DNA of 64,000 nt from an uncultured Bacteroidia bacterium (GTDB taxonomy: Bacteria > Bacteroidota > Bacteroidia > Bacteroidales > UBA932), in contig CACWLD010000006.1 in NCBI GenBank assembly GCA_902761655.1, positions 38,809 to 102,808 of the forward strand, written 5' to 3'. The translations under genes and the position numbers were made by a program. Under the pieces are notes generated by a model. It saw only the letters and a list, made by a program, of their open reading frames with translations, did not search any database and was not told the DNA's origin. This document shows, piece after piece, positions 9,209 to 19,633 of this stretch. Within the stretch, counting starts at the first letter, position 1, and each line of letters opens with the position of its first letter.

Positions 9209-9945
9209 TGGAAAAAGCGTTATACACCATCATTTCAAACGAACTGATAGCTGACAAGACGTACAGGATGCGCCTGGCGGGACCTACTGGCTCGCTCAAG
9301 CGCGCGGGGCAGTTCGTGAACGTGGCGGTTGACGGATTCTTCCTCCGCAGGCCGCTGGCGGCCCAGGAGTGGGATCCGGAAAGCCTGGCCGTGATATACA
9401 AGGTAGTAGGCCAGGGCACGGAGGTGATGAGCGGTATGCAGCCCGGGCAGGGCCTGGAGCTGCTGTGCGGGCTTGGCAACGGCTTTGACGCCGGTGCCTG
9501 CCGCCACAGCGCGCTCATAGCCTGCGGCGGGCTTGGAGCCTCTCCCGTCTTCAGCCTTGCAAAGGAACTCATAGACGCAGGCAAGAAGGTCTGCGTGGTG
9601 ATGGGATTCAACACCGCCGCAGACGCGGTCCTAGTGGACGAGTTCAAGGCTATGGGGGCGGAAGTTCACGTAGCAACGCTGGACGGCTCGCTGGGAGTGA
9701 AAGGCTTTGTGACAGACGCCATAAAGGCCGCGCAGCCGCAGTTCGATTACTTCTACACCTGCGGCCCTGCGCCAATGATGAAGGCGGTCTGCACCAGCCT
9801 GGAAGGCCCGGGCGAGGCCAGCCTGGAGGAAAGGATGGGATGCGGATGCGGCATATGCTACGGATGCACCTGCCATACCAACAGCGGAGCCAAGCGCGTT
9901 TGCGCTGACGGACCCGTATTCAAAAAGGAGGACATAATATGGTAA
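9208..9945 (+). CDS. pyrK: Dihydroorotate dehydrogenase B electron transfer subunit PyrK
   Basis: PyrK carries FAD and a 2Fe-2S cluster and passes electrons from PyrD to NAD. The 245-residue protein shows the flavin-binding FFLRRPLA, an NAD-binding region with CGGLGASPVFSLA and YTCGPAPMMKAV, and the C-terminal cluster ligands in MGCGCGICYGCTC with a last Cys in VCADGPVF. I chose ATG 9208, which overlaps the carB stop, over a TTG one codon upstream. With pyrD it defines a class 1B, NAD-linked dihydroorotate dehydrogenase. Confidence 0.93.
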   Translation: MEKALYTIISNELIADKTYRMRLAGPTGSLKRAGQFVNVAVDGFFLRRPLAAQEWDPESLAVIYKVVGQGTEVMSGMQPGQGLELLCGLGNGFDAGACRHSALIACGGLGASPVFSLAKELIDAGKKVCVVMGFNTAADAVLVDEFKAMGAEVHVATLDGSLGVKGFVTDAIKAAQPQFDYFYTCGPAPMMKAVCTSLEGPGEASLEERMGCGCGICYGCTCHTNSGAKRVCADGPVFKKEDIIW

Positions 9946-10844
9946 CGGCTGTAGATCTTTGCGGAGTAAGGCTGGCCAACCCGGTGATTCCGGCCAGCGG
10001 CACCTTTGGATTCGGCATCGAGATGGCCGGAGAATATGATCTGAACGTGCTTGGAGGCATTTCCCTGAAGGGTTCCACCCGCGAGCCCCGCTTTGGAAAC
10101 GAATGCCCCAGGATTGCCGAGACCCCGGACGGAATGCTCAATTCAGTGGGACTCCAGAATCCTGGCATAGACGCCCTCCTGAACGAGAAAATTCCGGCGC
10201 TGCGCAAGGTTTATTCCGGCGTTGTGATAGCCAACATAAGCGGCTTCTCGCTGGAAGACTACGTATATTGCTGCTCCCTGGCGGACAAATGCAAGGACAT
10301 TGACATACTGGAAGTTAACGTATCCTGCCCCAACGTTCACGGAGGCGGGATGGCGTTTGGCACATCCGCCTGTGCGGCAGCGGAAATAACCGCTGCGGTA
10401 AAGGCCGTGTGCACAAAGCCGGTGTTCGTCAAGCTGAGCCCCAATGTCACCGACATTGTATCCATAGCCAAGGCCTGTGAGGAAGCCGGAGCGGACGGAC
10501 TGACGCTGGTTAACACCCTTCTGGGAATGCGCATCGACATAAACCGCAGGGTGCCCATACTTGCCAACCGCTACGGCGGATTCAGCGGCAGGGCAATCTT
10601 CCCGGTAGCGCTGAGGATGGTGAACCAGGTGGCGCGCGCCTGCAGCATCCCCATTATGGGATGCGGAGGCGTCAGCAGCGCTTCCGATGTCATTGAAATG
10701 ATGATGGCAGGAGCCACCGCCGTGCAGGTTGGAGCGGAAAACTTACGCAACCCTTTCGCCAGCAAGGAGATTGTGGAGGAACTGCCAAAGATTATGCAAA
10801 AACTTGGAATAGAAGACATTAACGAAATAATTGGAGTGGTATGA
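9939..10844 (+). CDS. pyrD: Dihydroorotate dehydrogenase catalytic subunit PyrD (class 1B)
   Basis: PyrD oxidises dihydroorotate to orotate with FMN. In the 301 residues one sees [17 protein letters not shown] (active-site Lys), NSVGLQNPG, and [12 protein letters not shown] with the catalytic Cys typical of class 1B enzymes. Then come [33 protein letters not shown] and the phosphate-binding [20 protein letters not shown]. The start overlaps the pyrK stop, and pyrF overlaps its own stop, suggesting translational coupling. Confidence 0.96.
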   Translation: MVTAVDLCGVRLANPVIPASGTFGFGIEMAGEYDLNVLGGISLKGSTREPRFGNECPRIAETPDGMLNSVGLQNPGIDALLNEKIPALRKVYSGVVIANISGFSLEDYVYCCSLADKCKDIDILEVNVSCPNVHGGGMAFGTSACAAAEITAAVKAVCTKPVFVKLSPNVTDIVSIAKACEEAGADGLTLVNTLLGMRIDINRRVPILANRYGGFSGRAIFPVALRMVNQVARACSIPIMGCGGVSSASDVIEMMMAGATAVQVGAENLRNPFASKEIVEELPKIMQKLGIEDINEIIGVV

Positions 10845-11542
10845 GAGATGTAATCATTGCCTGTGACTTTTCAAGCGCGGAGCAGGTGCTTGCCTTCCTT
10901 GACAAGTTCAAGGACTGCGAGCGCAAACCCTTCGTGAAGATTGGAATGGAACTTTATTACGCGGCAGGACCGGAAATTGTCCGCGAGATCAAGCGCCGCG
11001 GCCACAAGATATTCCTGGACCTCAAGATGCACGACATCCCCAACACGGTTAAGAAAACCGCCCGGGTACTTTCCAACCTGGACGTGGATATGACAAACGT
11101 TCACGCTGCCGGCACCATCGAGATGATGCGCGCCGCGCTGGAGGGCCTTACAAGGCCCGACGGCACCCGTCCGCTGCTCATAGCAGTGACACAGCTTACC
11201 TCGACCAGCGAGGACAGGATGAGGGACGAACTGCTCATAAACGCATCAATGGAAGAGACCGTTGCCAAATACGCAGCCAACACCAAGGCCGCGGGGCTGG
11301 ACGGCGTGGTCTGCTCTCCGCTGGAAGCGGCGGCCATCAAGCGCCGCTGCGGAGCGGACTTCCTGACCGTTACGCCGGGCATCCGCTTTGCCGGAGCCGC
11401 GGCTGACGACCAGGTGCGCATAACCACTCCCGCCCGCGCCAAAGAGATTGGCTCGGACTTCATAGTGGTCGGCCGCCCCATTACCGCCGCGGAAGACCCC
11501 GTGGCCGCCTACAACCAATGTGTAAAAGATTTCGTATTGTAG
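10841..11542 (+). CDS. pyrF: Orotidine 5'-phosphate decarboxylase PyrF
   Basis: This enzyme catalyses the last step to UMP. The 233-residue TIM barrel has the N-terminal substrate Asp in IIACDFSS, the Lys in VKIGMELYY, and the catalytic [11 protein letters not shown] motif (Asp-x-Lys-x-x-Asp). Near the C-terminus are VTPGIRF and [14 protein letters not shown] for phosphate binding. The ATG overlaps the pyrD stop by four bases. Length and motifs are those of the bacterial type 1 family. Confidence 0.96.
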   Translation: MRDVIIACDFSSAEQVLAFLDKFKDCERKPFVKIGMELYYAAGPEIVREIKRRGHKIFLDLKMHDIPNTVKKTARVLSNLDVDMTNVHAAGTIEMMRAALEGLTRPDGTRPLLIAVTQLTSTSEDRMRDELLINASMEETVAKYAANTKAAGLDGVVCSPLEAAAIKRRCGADFLTVTPGIRFAGAAADDQVRITTPARAKEIGSDFIVVGRPITAAEDPVAAYNQCVKDFVL

Positions 11543-11545
11543 AAA

Positions 11546-12175
11546 ATGGAAAAGATAATAGCTAAGAACCTCCTGTCAATAGGGGCCGTATTCCTTCGCC
11601 CTCAGGAGCCGTTCACCTGGGCCAGCGGAATAAAGAGCCCAATCTATTGTGACAACCGCCTTGTCCTTTCCGCACCGCGCGTACGCGAAGTTGTGGAGCA
11701 GGCCATAGCAGATACTGTAAAGAGTAAATTCCCTGAAGCACAGATGCTTATGGGTACAAGCACTGCCGGAATAGCCCACGCGGCCATTGCCGCTTCCATC
11801 CTTGGAATGCCAATGGGATACGTGCGCGGAGAGGCCAAGAGCCACGGCCGCAACAACCGCATCGAGGGCCGTATGGAACCCGGCTGCAAGGTTGTGGTCA
11901 TAGAGGACCTCATCTCCACCGCAGGCAGCGCAATTGAGGTTGTGGAGGCCCTGCGTGAGGCCGGTGCCCAGGTACTGGGCATCGTCAGCATCTTCACCTA
12001 CGGAATGAAGAAGGGCCTTGACAGGCTGGCCGCCGCAAACGTGGTCAATTACTCACTCTCCAACCTGGACGCACTTGTAGAGGTTGCCGCACAGGAAGGA
12101 TACATAGACGCTGAGTGGAAGGAGCGCATCCTCAAATTCAGGGACAACCCGTCGGACGAAAGCTGGATTAAATAA
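11546..12175 (+). CDS. pyrE: Orotate phosphoribosyltransferase PyrE
   Basis: PyrE joins orotate to PRPP, giving OMP. The 209 residues carry YCDNRLVLS near residue 33, a flexible-loop segment GEAKSHGRNNRIEG, and the PRPP motif KVVVIEDLISTAGSAIEVVEALREAGA. It starts three bases after the pyrF stop and ends 12 bases before pyrB, so it belongs to the same operon. The family and function are clear. Confidence 0.96.
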   Translation: MEKIIAKNLLSIGAVFLRPQEPFTWASGIKSPIYCDNRLVLSAPRVREVVEQAIADTVKSKFPEAQMLMGTSTAGIAHAAIAASILGMPMGYVRGEAKSHGRNNRIEGRMEPGCKVVVIEDLISTAGSAIEVVEALREAGAQVLGIVSIFTYGMKKGLDRLAAANVVNYSLSNLDALVEVAAQEGYIDAEWKERILKFRDNPSDESWIK

Positions 12176-12187
12176 ACCCCAAGAGAT

Positions 12188-13264
12188 ATGAAGCATCTGA
12201 TTGACCCTACCGACTTCACAAAGGAGGAGATAGACGAGATTATTGAATACGGCGAGTACATTATTGCCAATCGCGAACTCTTCCGCGATAAGCTCCGCTA
12301 CCACAAGCTGGCCACCCTCTTCTACGAGCCCAGTACCCGTACCAGGCTCAGCTTCACCGCCGCAATGATGGAACTGGGAGGCAACGTGCTGGGATTCTCG
12401 GACGCCCGCAGCTCATCCGTAGCAAAAGGAGAAACCGTAGGCGACACCGCCCTCACGGTAGGCAACTTCGTAGACGTAATTGCAATGCGCCACCCTCTTG
12501 AAGGAGCCCCTTATATAGCTTCCAAAGTATCAAAGGTGCCAATCATCAACGCCGGCGACGGTTCCCACGCCCACCCCACCCAGACGCTGACAGACCTCAT
12601 AACAATCAAGCGCGAGCTTGGTCATATTGACAATATTACGATTGGATTCTGCGGAGACCTTCGCTTCGGACGCACCGTACACTCGCTGATCAAGGCCCTC
12701 TCACGCTATCAGGGCATTGACATTGTGCTCATCTCCCCGGACGAAATGCGTCTTCCGGACTACATCAAAAGCGATGTCTGCGACAAGCTCGGCCTCAAGT
12801 ACAAGGAAGTCCGCAGCATAGAGGAAGTCATTGGAGAGCTGGACGTGCTGTATATGACCCGCGTCCAGAAAGAGCGCTTCCTGGACGAGGAAGAATTCGA
12901 GCGCGTCAAGGACAGCTTTGTCCTGGACTGCGAGAAGCTAAAGGGCGCCAAGCCCAATATGGCCATACTGCACCCGCTTCCAAGGGTCAACGAAATCCGC
13001 CAGGAAGTGGACTCCGATCCCCGCGCAGCCTATTTCAGGCAGGTGGAGAACGGAAAATTCGTGCGTATGTCCCTCATATGCAAGCTCCTTGAATGGAAGG
13101 ACGACCCTTCACACACAATGCCTGCCCATCCGGAATACTTCCAGGACAACAGCAGGCATTGCAGGAACTCTAAATGTATATGCAATCACGAAAACGTACC
13201 TCCGCTCTTCCACGAAACTGAAGGCGGCACGGTACGCTGCGTTTACTGCGACAGCAAGGTGTAG
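12188..13264 (+). CDS. pyrB: Aspartate carbamoyltransferase PyrB with a fused PyrI-type zinc ribbon
   Basis: The first roughly 305 residues are the catalytic chain that joins carbamoyl phosphate and aspartate. Motifs are FYEPSTRTRLSF (carbamoyl phosphate site), MRHPLEGA, GDGSHAHPTQTLTD, GDLRFGRTVHSL and HPLPRVNEI. The protein then continues for about 45 residues with CRNSKC and, after a spacer, VRCVYC, a Cys-x4-Cys plus Cys-x2-Cys set like the zinc domain at the C-terminus of the regulatory chain PyrI. The nucleotide-binding PyrI domain is missing, and no separate pyrI is in the window. The zinc domain normally holds catalytic trimers to regulatory chains, so its role here is unclear. It is the last gene of the operon, and its 3' end overlaps the convergent neighbour by 22 bases. 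Confidence 0.93.
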   Translation: MKHLIDPTDFTKEEIDEIIEYGEYIIANRELFRDKLRYHKLATLFYEPSTRTRLSFTAAMMELGGNVLGFSDARSSSVAKGETVGDTALTVGNFVDVIAMRHPLEGAPYIASKVSKVPIINAGDGSHAHPTQTLTDLITIKRELGHIDNITIGFCGDLRFGRTVHSLIKALSRYQGIDIVLISPDEMRLPDYIKSDVCDKLGLKYKEVRSIEEVIGELDVLYMTRVQKERFLDEEEFERVKDSFVLDCEKLKGAKPNMAILHPLPRVNEIRQEVDSDPRAAYFRQVENGKFVRMSLICKLLEWKDDPSHTMPAHPEYFQDNSRHCRNSKCICNHENVPPLFHETEGGTVRCVYCDSKV

Positions 13265-16200
13265 CCGCCGCCCGCGTCGTTGGCGCGGTAGTGCGGCGCA
13301 TAGAGGCACTCTATGTTGGCTACAGGGCTCCGGAAGGAGCCTTTTTGCGTTACATAGAACTCCTCGGTGACGGTCTGCTTCTCTTCGGCGAAGACTTCGT
13401 ACCAGTACTCAGTGGTTTCCGCCTTGACGCTGCGGTAGCATCTCCAGGTGTAGGAGGAGAGCTGCTGCACGGGACGGAGGCCCGCAGGGCGTGGTGCCCT
13501 GAGCACCACAAAGCTGCGGTTCTCCTCGCTCCAGAGGCGGTACTCCGCACGGATGAGGTCGCCCACGTTCACCATATCGCCGTCCTTGAGCTCCTTGTCG
13601 CCAAGGAAGTACTTGCGCTCTATGGTGAAGCCGTTGCCAGCCGCCTTTATCTGCTCGAAAGGCTTGCTGAAGCTTGCGCTCAGGGCAATCACCTTGGTGT
13701 CCAGGATCTCGCGCGGAGCGTTGAGCACAGAACCAAGGGCCTGTATGTATCCAGGGTCAGAAGCCCACTGCTGGGTCTCCTTCTGAACCATTATCCAAAG
13801 GCGGATGCCGTTGGCGATATCGGCGTAGCCATACTTGTCAAGAAGGTCGCAGAGCAGGGAGTGGGCGTAGAGCTCGCTCTCCATCTGGCCGCGCCACGGC
13901 ATTACTGCGTTGGGGAAGTACTGGCCTCCGGAAACGTGCGGCTGGGCATACTGGACAAGGGATTCAAGGTCCTTGCTCAGGGACTTGCGCATACGGGATG
14001 CGCTGAAGATCTTTATGCCCCAGTCGCTTGCAAGGCGCAGGCCTTCCTGGGATTCGTAAAGCAGCTGCAAAGTCTTGATGCGGAAGGTCTTTGCCAGGAT
14101 CTGGCCGTTGAGCCCGCGCACCTTGGTTGGAACCAGATATTTCTTGAAAGCCTTCTTGAAGTCTCTCCATTCCTTGCTGTCTATGCCCTTGCGGCTGAAA
14201 GGAACGGATGCGTACAGGGCGCGGATGTATGCGTACTGAGCCATAGATATGCCGCCGTACCAGTAAGGCCTCTTGTCCTTGTGGAAGTACTGGGCATCCA
14301 GGTACTGGACTGTGGCGGGATCGGCCTTAAGGCCCATCAGGGCGAACTTCTCAAGAAGCACGGCGGTCAAGATTGGAGACGCCTCCATCTCAGGGAACCA
14401 GGAGAATCCGCCGTTTGACTTCTTGCAGGCCATTATGCGCTTCATCACATCTTCCTTCTGTTCAGTACTGAGACGTCCCTGCCCCATCCTCTCAAGGAGA
14501 TAGTTGGCGTAATAGGAATCCAGCAGGCAGACAAGGTTGTTGGATTTGATGTCTATCTTTTCAGGTATAGCCTCACCCAGCATCTGGAAGATGGATATCT
14601 CCCTGACTTTGGCAAGCGAGCCGGCCACGTTCACGAACTGGCCGCGCAGGCGTGCAATGACAGCATCCCTGTCGTCAGTGGTGAAAAGTAGGGAGGAATG
14701 CGCCTCCGTAAGGGTCTGCACGGGCTTGTAAACCGGGATTGCGGTGAACAGGGCGTCGGAGCCAAAGTCTCCCTGGTCCGCGGTGAACTTGACCATTATG
14801 CCAAGGCTGTCTGCTGCGGGTACCGTAGCGTCATAGCTGAAACGGGCGGCTGAAGAAGCCGGAACAATAATCCTCTCGCTGTGGGTTGACAGCAATGGCG
14901 CCTTCTTGTAGTCCGCTCCGTCGTAGAAACTGATTTCCACCACTCCGGAGATATCCTGGTCCTTGCTGTTGGACAAGGTTATTGCCGGAGAGTATTTATC
15001 GTCGCTGTACAGGTACAGGGGTTCCACAATGGCCACCTTCACCGGCAGCGAGACAACCATCTCGCGGCGCAGCACGGCATTACGCATCTGCCTGTCAATG
15101 GCAAACAACTGGACGTAATAGGTGGACAGCTTGTCCGCATTGGTGAACCTTAGGCTCACCTCCCCATTTTCATCTGCCAGCAGGAACGGCTCCCAGGCAA
15201 TTGTATTGGCAAAGTTCTCGCGGATGTAGCCGGATTCCGGAGCCGACTCCGGTTCCGGGGCCGCATAACCCATCGCCGGAACTTCCTCCATTTCGGTCAT
15301 TGGAAGGGCATCGTCCAGGACCGCGGCGGATGCTGTTGAATACTGCACCGCATCCATAGATTCTTCAAACAGCATCTCTCCGTTACGGGCGGCAGCCTTG
15401 AACATAGGACGGCCGCCTCCTGCGTAGAAGTATGGAGTATAGATATCCGCATCGCAATAATCCGTTCCTGTGAACACACTTGAAAGGATGTGGGCGGGAG
15501 TCACCTGGCTTGCGCGAAGCACCCTCCATACGTTGGAAGCCATATTCTCTGTGCTCTTGTCAAATATGCTTGCGGCAACCTCCATTCCGGGGAGTCCGGA
15601 GAATGTAAAGGTGTATGTCCTGCCGGGAAGGGTCTCGTCGCTGAAACGCGTCACCTTGAGGGGCATCTCATACCTGGTGTCCGGGCGGCGTGCCACCGCG
15701 GAGTATGTATGATAGCTTCCGTTCTGGAAATACAGGAGTTCCAGGGTGATGGCATCGGGATAAGTATCCTTGTAGTCATAGCTTACGGTAGCTTCTGCGG
15801 GAGCTCCGCCCTGTGGGGCGAACTCCAGCAGACGGGTGTCCAGAAGGACGTTGCCTGGACCGTAAAGGCTGGCTATCATCCAGGTGCGCTGGTTTCCTGC
15901 AACTGTCCTGACGGCCAATGTATCCTGGGAACTGAGGGTCTTGAAGAAGTACTCCTTGGGCTCCTCTGGCTTTTTCTGTACCGAGCAGTAGCTCTCAAAG
16001 GTCTTGGTCTCTCCGGTGGCGTCAATTACTTGTACTTCCATCGAATAGTTAAGGTAGTCGCTGTCATCCGGGGTCACCTCCACTGAGAAATTACCCTGGC
16101 CGTCAACGGCCAGCACTCCGGAAGCCACCTCCTGCCAGTTCTTGCGCAGGGTGTAGGTTATGTTGGCTGCTCCAAGTCCGTGGCCGGAATAGCTAAGGAT

Positions 16201-18009
16201 GGTTCCCTTGAGTTCTATCTTGTCCACCGGACGGTAATATGTCCTTTCGTGTTTCCATATGAGTTCGTACGTGGGAAGGACAAAGTCGTCCACCCTGAGG
16301 CTCCTGGTGGCAAGGGTGAGATTACCCAGGCGGATCTCCAGGCGGTACATTCCGTTCCTCTCTCCCCTCTTGAGGACGAATTCCCCGGCAACAGAGCCGA
16401 ATTCATTGGTTTCCAGTTCTTTATGGTCAATCTCACGGCCACGGGCATCCATCAGCCTTGCGGTGACCTTACGGCCTGCCGGGCAGTTCTTGAGGGTGTA
16501 TTCCCCGGTGTAGAGCATAGCCTTGAAAAAGACCGTCTCGTCCGGATTGAAGGCGCTGCGGTCCGTAATCAGGTATGCGTGCAACTGGTCTTCATCCGGG
16601 CTGTATTCTTCCTGGTTGTGGAAATAGACATAGTTGTCACGGGAGCGGCGGGTATATCCCTGTGCGTCCTTGTATGTCACGTACACCTTACGTGACCTGG
16701 AACGTATCTGAAGCTGGCTGGAGATGTCTTCGCCCAAAGCGGCAAAACCGTTGGATGTGTCAATGGAAGTGCGGCCGGTCTCCTTGTTGTCATTGTCCAA
16801 TACTACAAGGTCCACAAGTCCCAGGGGCCTGCCGGTCTTGTAATCGGCGGCAAAGGCGCTGAAACCGGCGGCGTCTTTGCGCAATGCGACAGATACGGTA
16901 TAACGCTCGTACTGGTCATCCCTCTCCGTCTTTCCATTGAAACAGTGGACGTCATAGCGGCCGTCATCCATTGCCGGAAGGTTGAACTTGACGGTGTCAA
17001 CCACAAAATAGCTGCCTGTGGGATTCTTTAGTTCCGTCTGCCAGGTCACTTTCTTGTTCTGGATCAGTTGGAACGTAACGGAAGGCAGGTTGCGCAGATA
17101 AACCTCAACCGCGCCTTCTTCTATCTTGTAACCTATCGCCTTGGAATTGAGGTTTTCCAGCAGCATATCCGGATCGTCGCAAAGCTTGGCTATGGCCCTT
17201 TCAGAACCGGAAAAGGCATCCCTTTCCTTTATGAAACTCTCGCAGGCGTCCCTGAGGGATGCGTATTCCTTGGAGGAGCCCTTTTTCTCCCTGAGTTCAT
17301 CGTAATAGATGGAAAGCAGGTCCTGGCGCGCCATCAGCGCCACGGCCTTGCCGGCGTATTTGCCTGCATAGGCATTCAGATCGTCTTTCTGCTTGTCGCG
17401 CTCCTTCCAGGTTATGCGGGCATATTCCGCGAAAGGCTCTTCGGGATATTTACCCTTGATGAGATCGCTGAACTCAGGGCTCTCCTCCCTTTGGAAGAAG
17501 ATGCTCCAGAGTGCGTACTCGTAGTCATTGTGAAGGTATTGGGGCAGCAGTTCGGAATACAACTGGCTGTTTATGCGGTAGTCCCTTTCGTAGAATTCCT
17601 CATTGCGGGAAGCCTGCAGGCCTGCCTTGTTCTTGCGTACGAATTCCAGCAATTCCTTTGGGTTATCGCCCATCTTCATATAGAAGGCGGCCACGGGGAC
17701 CGGAAAGTCCTCTATCTCCTTGCGGAATGCCTGGTCCAGTTCCTCGGTCAGTTTCCAGTTGGCGCGGGAGCGTACGTGCACGTACTGCTGGCACGCATCG
17801 TAATAATCCCAGGCAAGTTTCTTTGACAAGGCTTCTTTCTTTATGTTCTCCAGTATCTTCTGCTGGTCCTGGGGCTTGTCCTGGTTCATTGCCGTGTAGA
17901 AAGATTTCCACAGCGAGGTCAGGGTGTGTCCCTGGTCGTCTTTTGCAAATGCACTCATACAAATGATTGACAGGATGGCGCTTGCCATCATTCTGAGAAT
18001 ACGTTTCAT
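13243..18009 (-). CDS. Secreted alpha-2-macroglobulin-like protein (MG2/YfaS family)
   Basis: This is a 1588-residue protein with an N-terminal signal peptide (MKRILRMMASAILSIICMSAFA). A helical region comes first. From about residue 480 there is a macroglobulin MG2-like stretch (LITDRSAFNPDETVFFKAMLYTGE), then ETNEFGSVAGEFVL and VDDFVLPTYE. Later come the typical TNADKLSTYYVQL region and an alpha/alpha-barrel-like segment near residue 1130 to 1400 (NGGFSWFPEMEASPILTAVLLEKF). The bacterial thioester motif CxEQ is not visible, so it may be a non-thioester member. In Bacteroidetes such proteins are thought to act in the envelope or periplasm, possibly as protease traps; here that is inference. 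It follows guaB after a terminator, and its stop lies inside pyrB. Confidence 0.8.
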   Translation of the reverse strand: MKRILRMMASAILSIICMSAFAKDDQGHTLTSLWKSFYTAMNQDKPQDQQKILENIKKEALSKKLAWDYYDACQQYVHVRSRANWKLTEELDQAFRKEIEDFPVPVAAFYMKMGDNPKELLEFVRKNKAGLQASRNEEFYERDYRINSQLYSELLPQYLHNDYEYALWSIFFQREESPEFSDLIKGKYPEEPFAEYARITWKERDKQKDDLNAYAGKYAGKAVALMARQDLLSIYYDELREKKGSSKEYASLRDACESFIKERDAFSGSERAIAKLCDDPDMLLENLNSKAIGYKIEEGAVEVYLRNLPSVTFQLIQNKKVTWQTELKNPTGSYFVVDTVKFNLPAMDDGRYDVHCFNGKTERDDQYERYTVSVALRKDAAGFSAFAADYKTGRPLGLVDLVVLDNDNKETGRTSIDTSNGFAALGEDISSQLQIRSRSRKVYVTYKDAQGYTRRSRDNYVYFHNQEEYSPDEDQLHAYLITDRSAFNPDETVFFKAMLYTGEYTLKNCPAGRKVTARLMDARGREIDHKELETNEFGSVAGEFVLKRGERNGMYRLEIRLGNLTLATRSLRVDDFVLPTYELIWKHERTYYRPVDKIELKGTILSYSGHGLGAANITYTLRKNWQEVASGVLAVDGQGNFSVEVTPDDSDYLNYSMEVQVIDATGETKTFESYCSVQKKPEEPKEYFFKTLSSQDTLAVRTVAGNQRTWMIASLYGPGNVLLDTRLLEFAPQGGAPAEATVSYDYKDTYPDAITLELLYFQNGSYHTYSAVARRPDTRYEMPLKVTRFSDETLPGRTYTFTFSGLPGMEVAASIFDKSTENMASNVWRVLRASQVTPAHILSSVFTGTDYCDADIYTPYFYAGGGRPMFKAAARNGEMLFEESMDAVQYSTASAAVLDDALPMTEMEEVPAMGYAAPEPESAPESGYIRENFANTIAWEPFLLADENGEVSLRFTNADKLSTYYVQLFAIDRQMRNAVLRREMVVSLPVKVAIVEPLYLYSDDKYSPAITLSNSKDQDISGVVEISFYDGADYKKAPLLSTHSERIIVPASSAARFSYDATVPAADSLGIMVKFTADQGDFGSDALFTAIPVYKPVQTLTEAHSSLLFTTDDRDAVIARLRGQFVNVAGSLAKVREISIFQMLGEAIPEKIDIKSNNLVCLLDSYYANYLLERMGQGRLSTEQKEDVMKRIMACKKSNGGFSWFPEMEASPILTAVLLEKFALMGLKADPATVQYLDAQYFHKDKRPYWYGGISMAQYAYIRALYASVPFSRKGIDSKEWRDFKKAFKKYLVPTKVRGLNGQILAKTFRIKTLQLLYESQEGLRLASDWGIKIFSASRMRKSLSKDLESLVQYAQPHVSGGQYFPNAVMPWRGQMESELYAHSLLCDLLDKYGYADIANGIRLWIMVQKETQQWASDPGYIQALGSVLNAPREILDTKVIALSASFSKPFEQIKAAGNGFTIERKYFLGDKELKDGDMVNVGDLIRAEYRLWSEENRSFVVLRAPRPAGLRPVQQLSSYTWRCYRSVKAETTEYWYEVFAEEKQTVTEEFYVTQKGSFRSPVANIECLYAPHYRANDAGGGYTLLSQ

Positions 18010-18021
18010 AATAAACCAATT

Positions 18022-18053
18022 AAAAAGGCCCCTGCAAAAGTTCAGGGACCTTT
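18022..18053 (-). terminator. Intrinsic terminator after guaB
   Basis: On the minus strand AAAGGTCCCTG (18053-18043) pairs with CAGGGGCCTTT (18034-18024), an 11-bp stem with one G-U pair around an 8-base loop, and runs into T-rich sequence. It lies in the 65 bases between guaB and the macroglobulin-like gene. Confidence 0.75.
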
Positions 18054-18074
18054 CTGCTATATCAAAATCCGTTC

Positions 18075-19571
<1,497 letters not shown>

Positions 19572-19581
19572 TTATTGCGTG

Positions 19582-19610
19582 CAAAGATACAAATTAAATT
19601 CTTATCTTTG
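19582..19610. promoter_or_regulatory. Face-to-face promoter boxes for guaB and the GH13 gene
   Basis: A TATCTTTG -7 box lies on the minus strand (19589-19582) for guaB, and another on the plus strand (19603-19610) for the GH13 gene at 19634. The plus box has a TTG about 25 bases upstream, longer than usual. The 13-base separation means the two polymerases would compete for the same DNA. Confidence 0.6.
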
Positions 19611-19633
19611 GGTATATTGGAAATTTAAAATTT

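Noticed and set aside
13291-14418. Long open frame (375 codons) on the plus strand antisense to the macroglobulin-like gene
   Set aside because: It lies wholly inside a well-supported gene and its translation shows no family features; GC-rich coding DNA often gives such open mirror frames.
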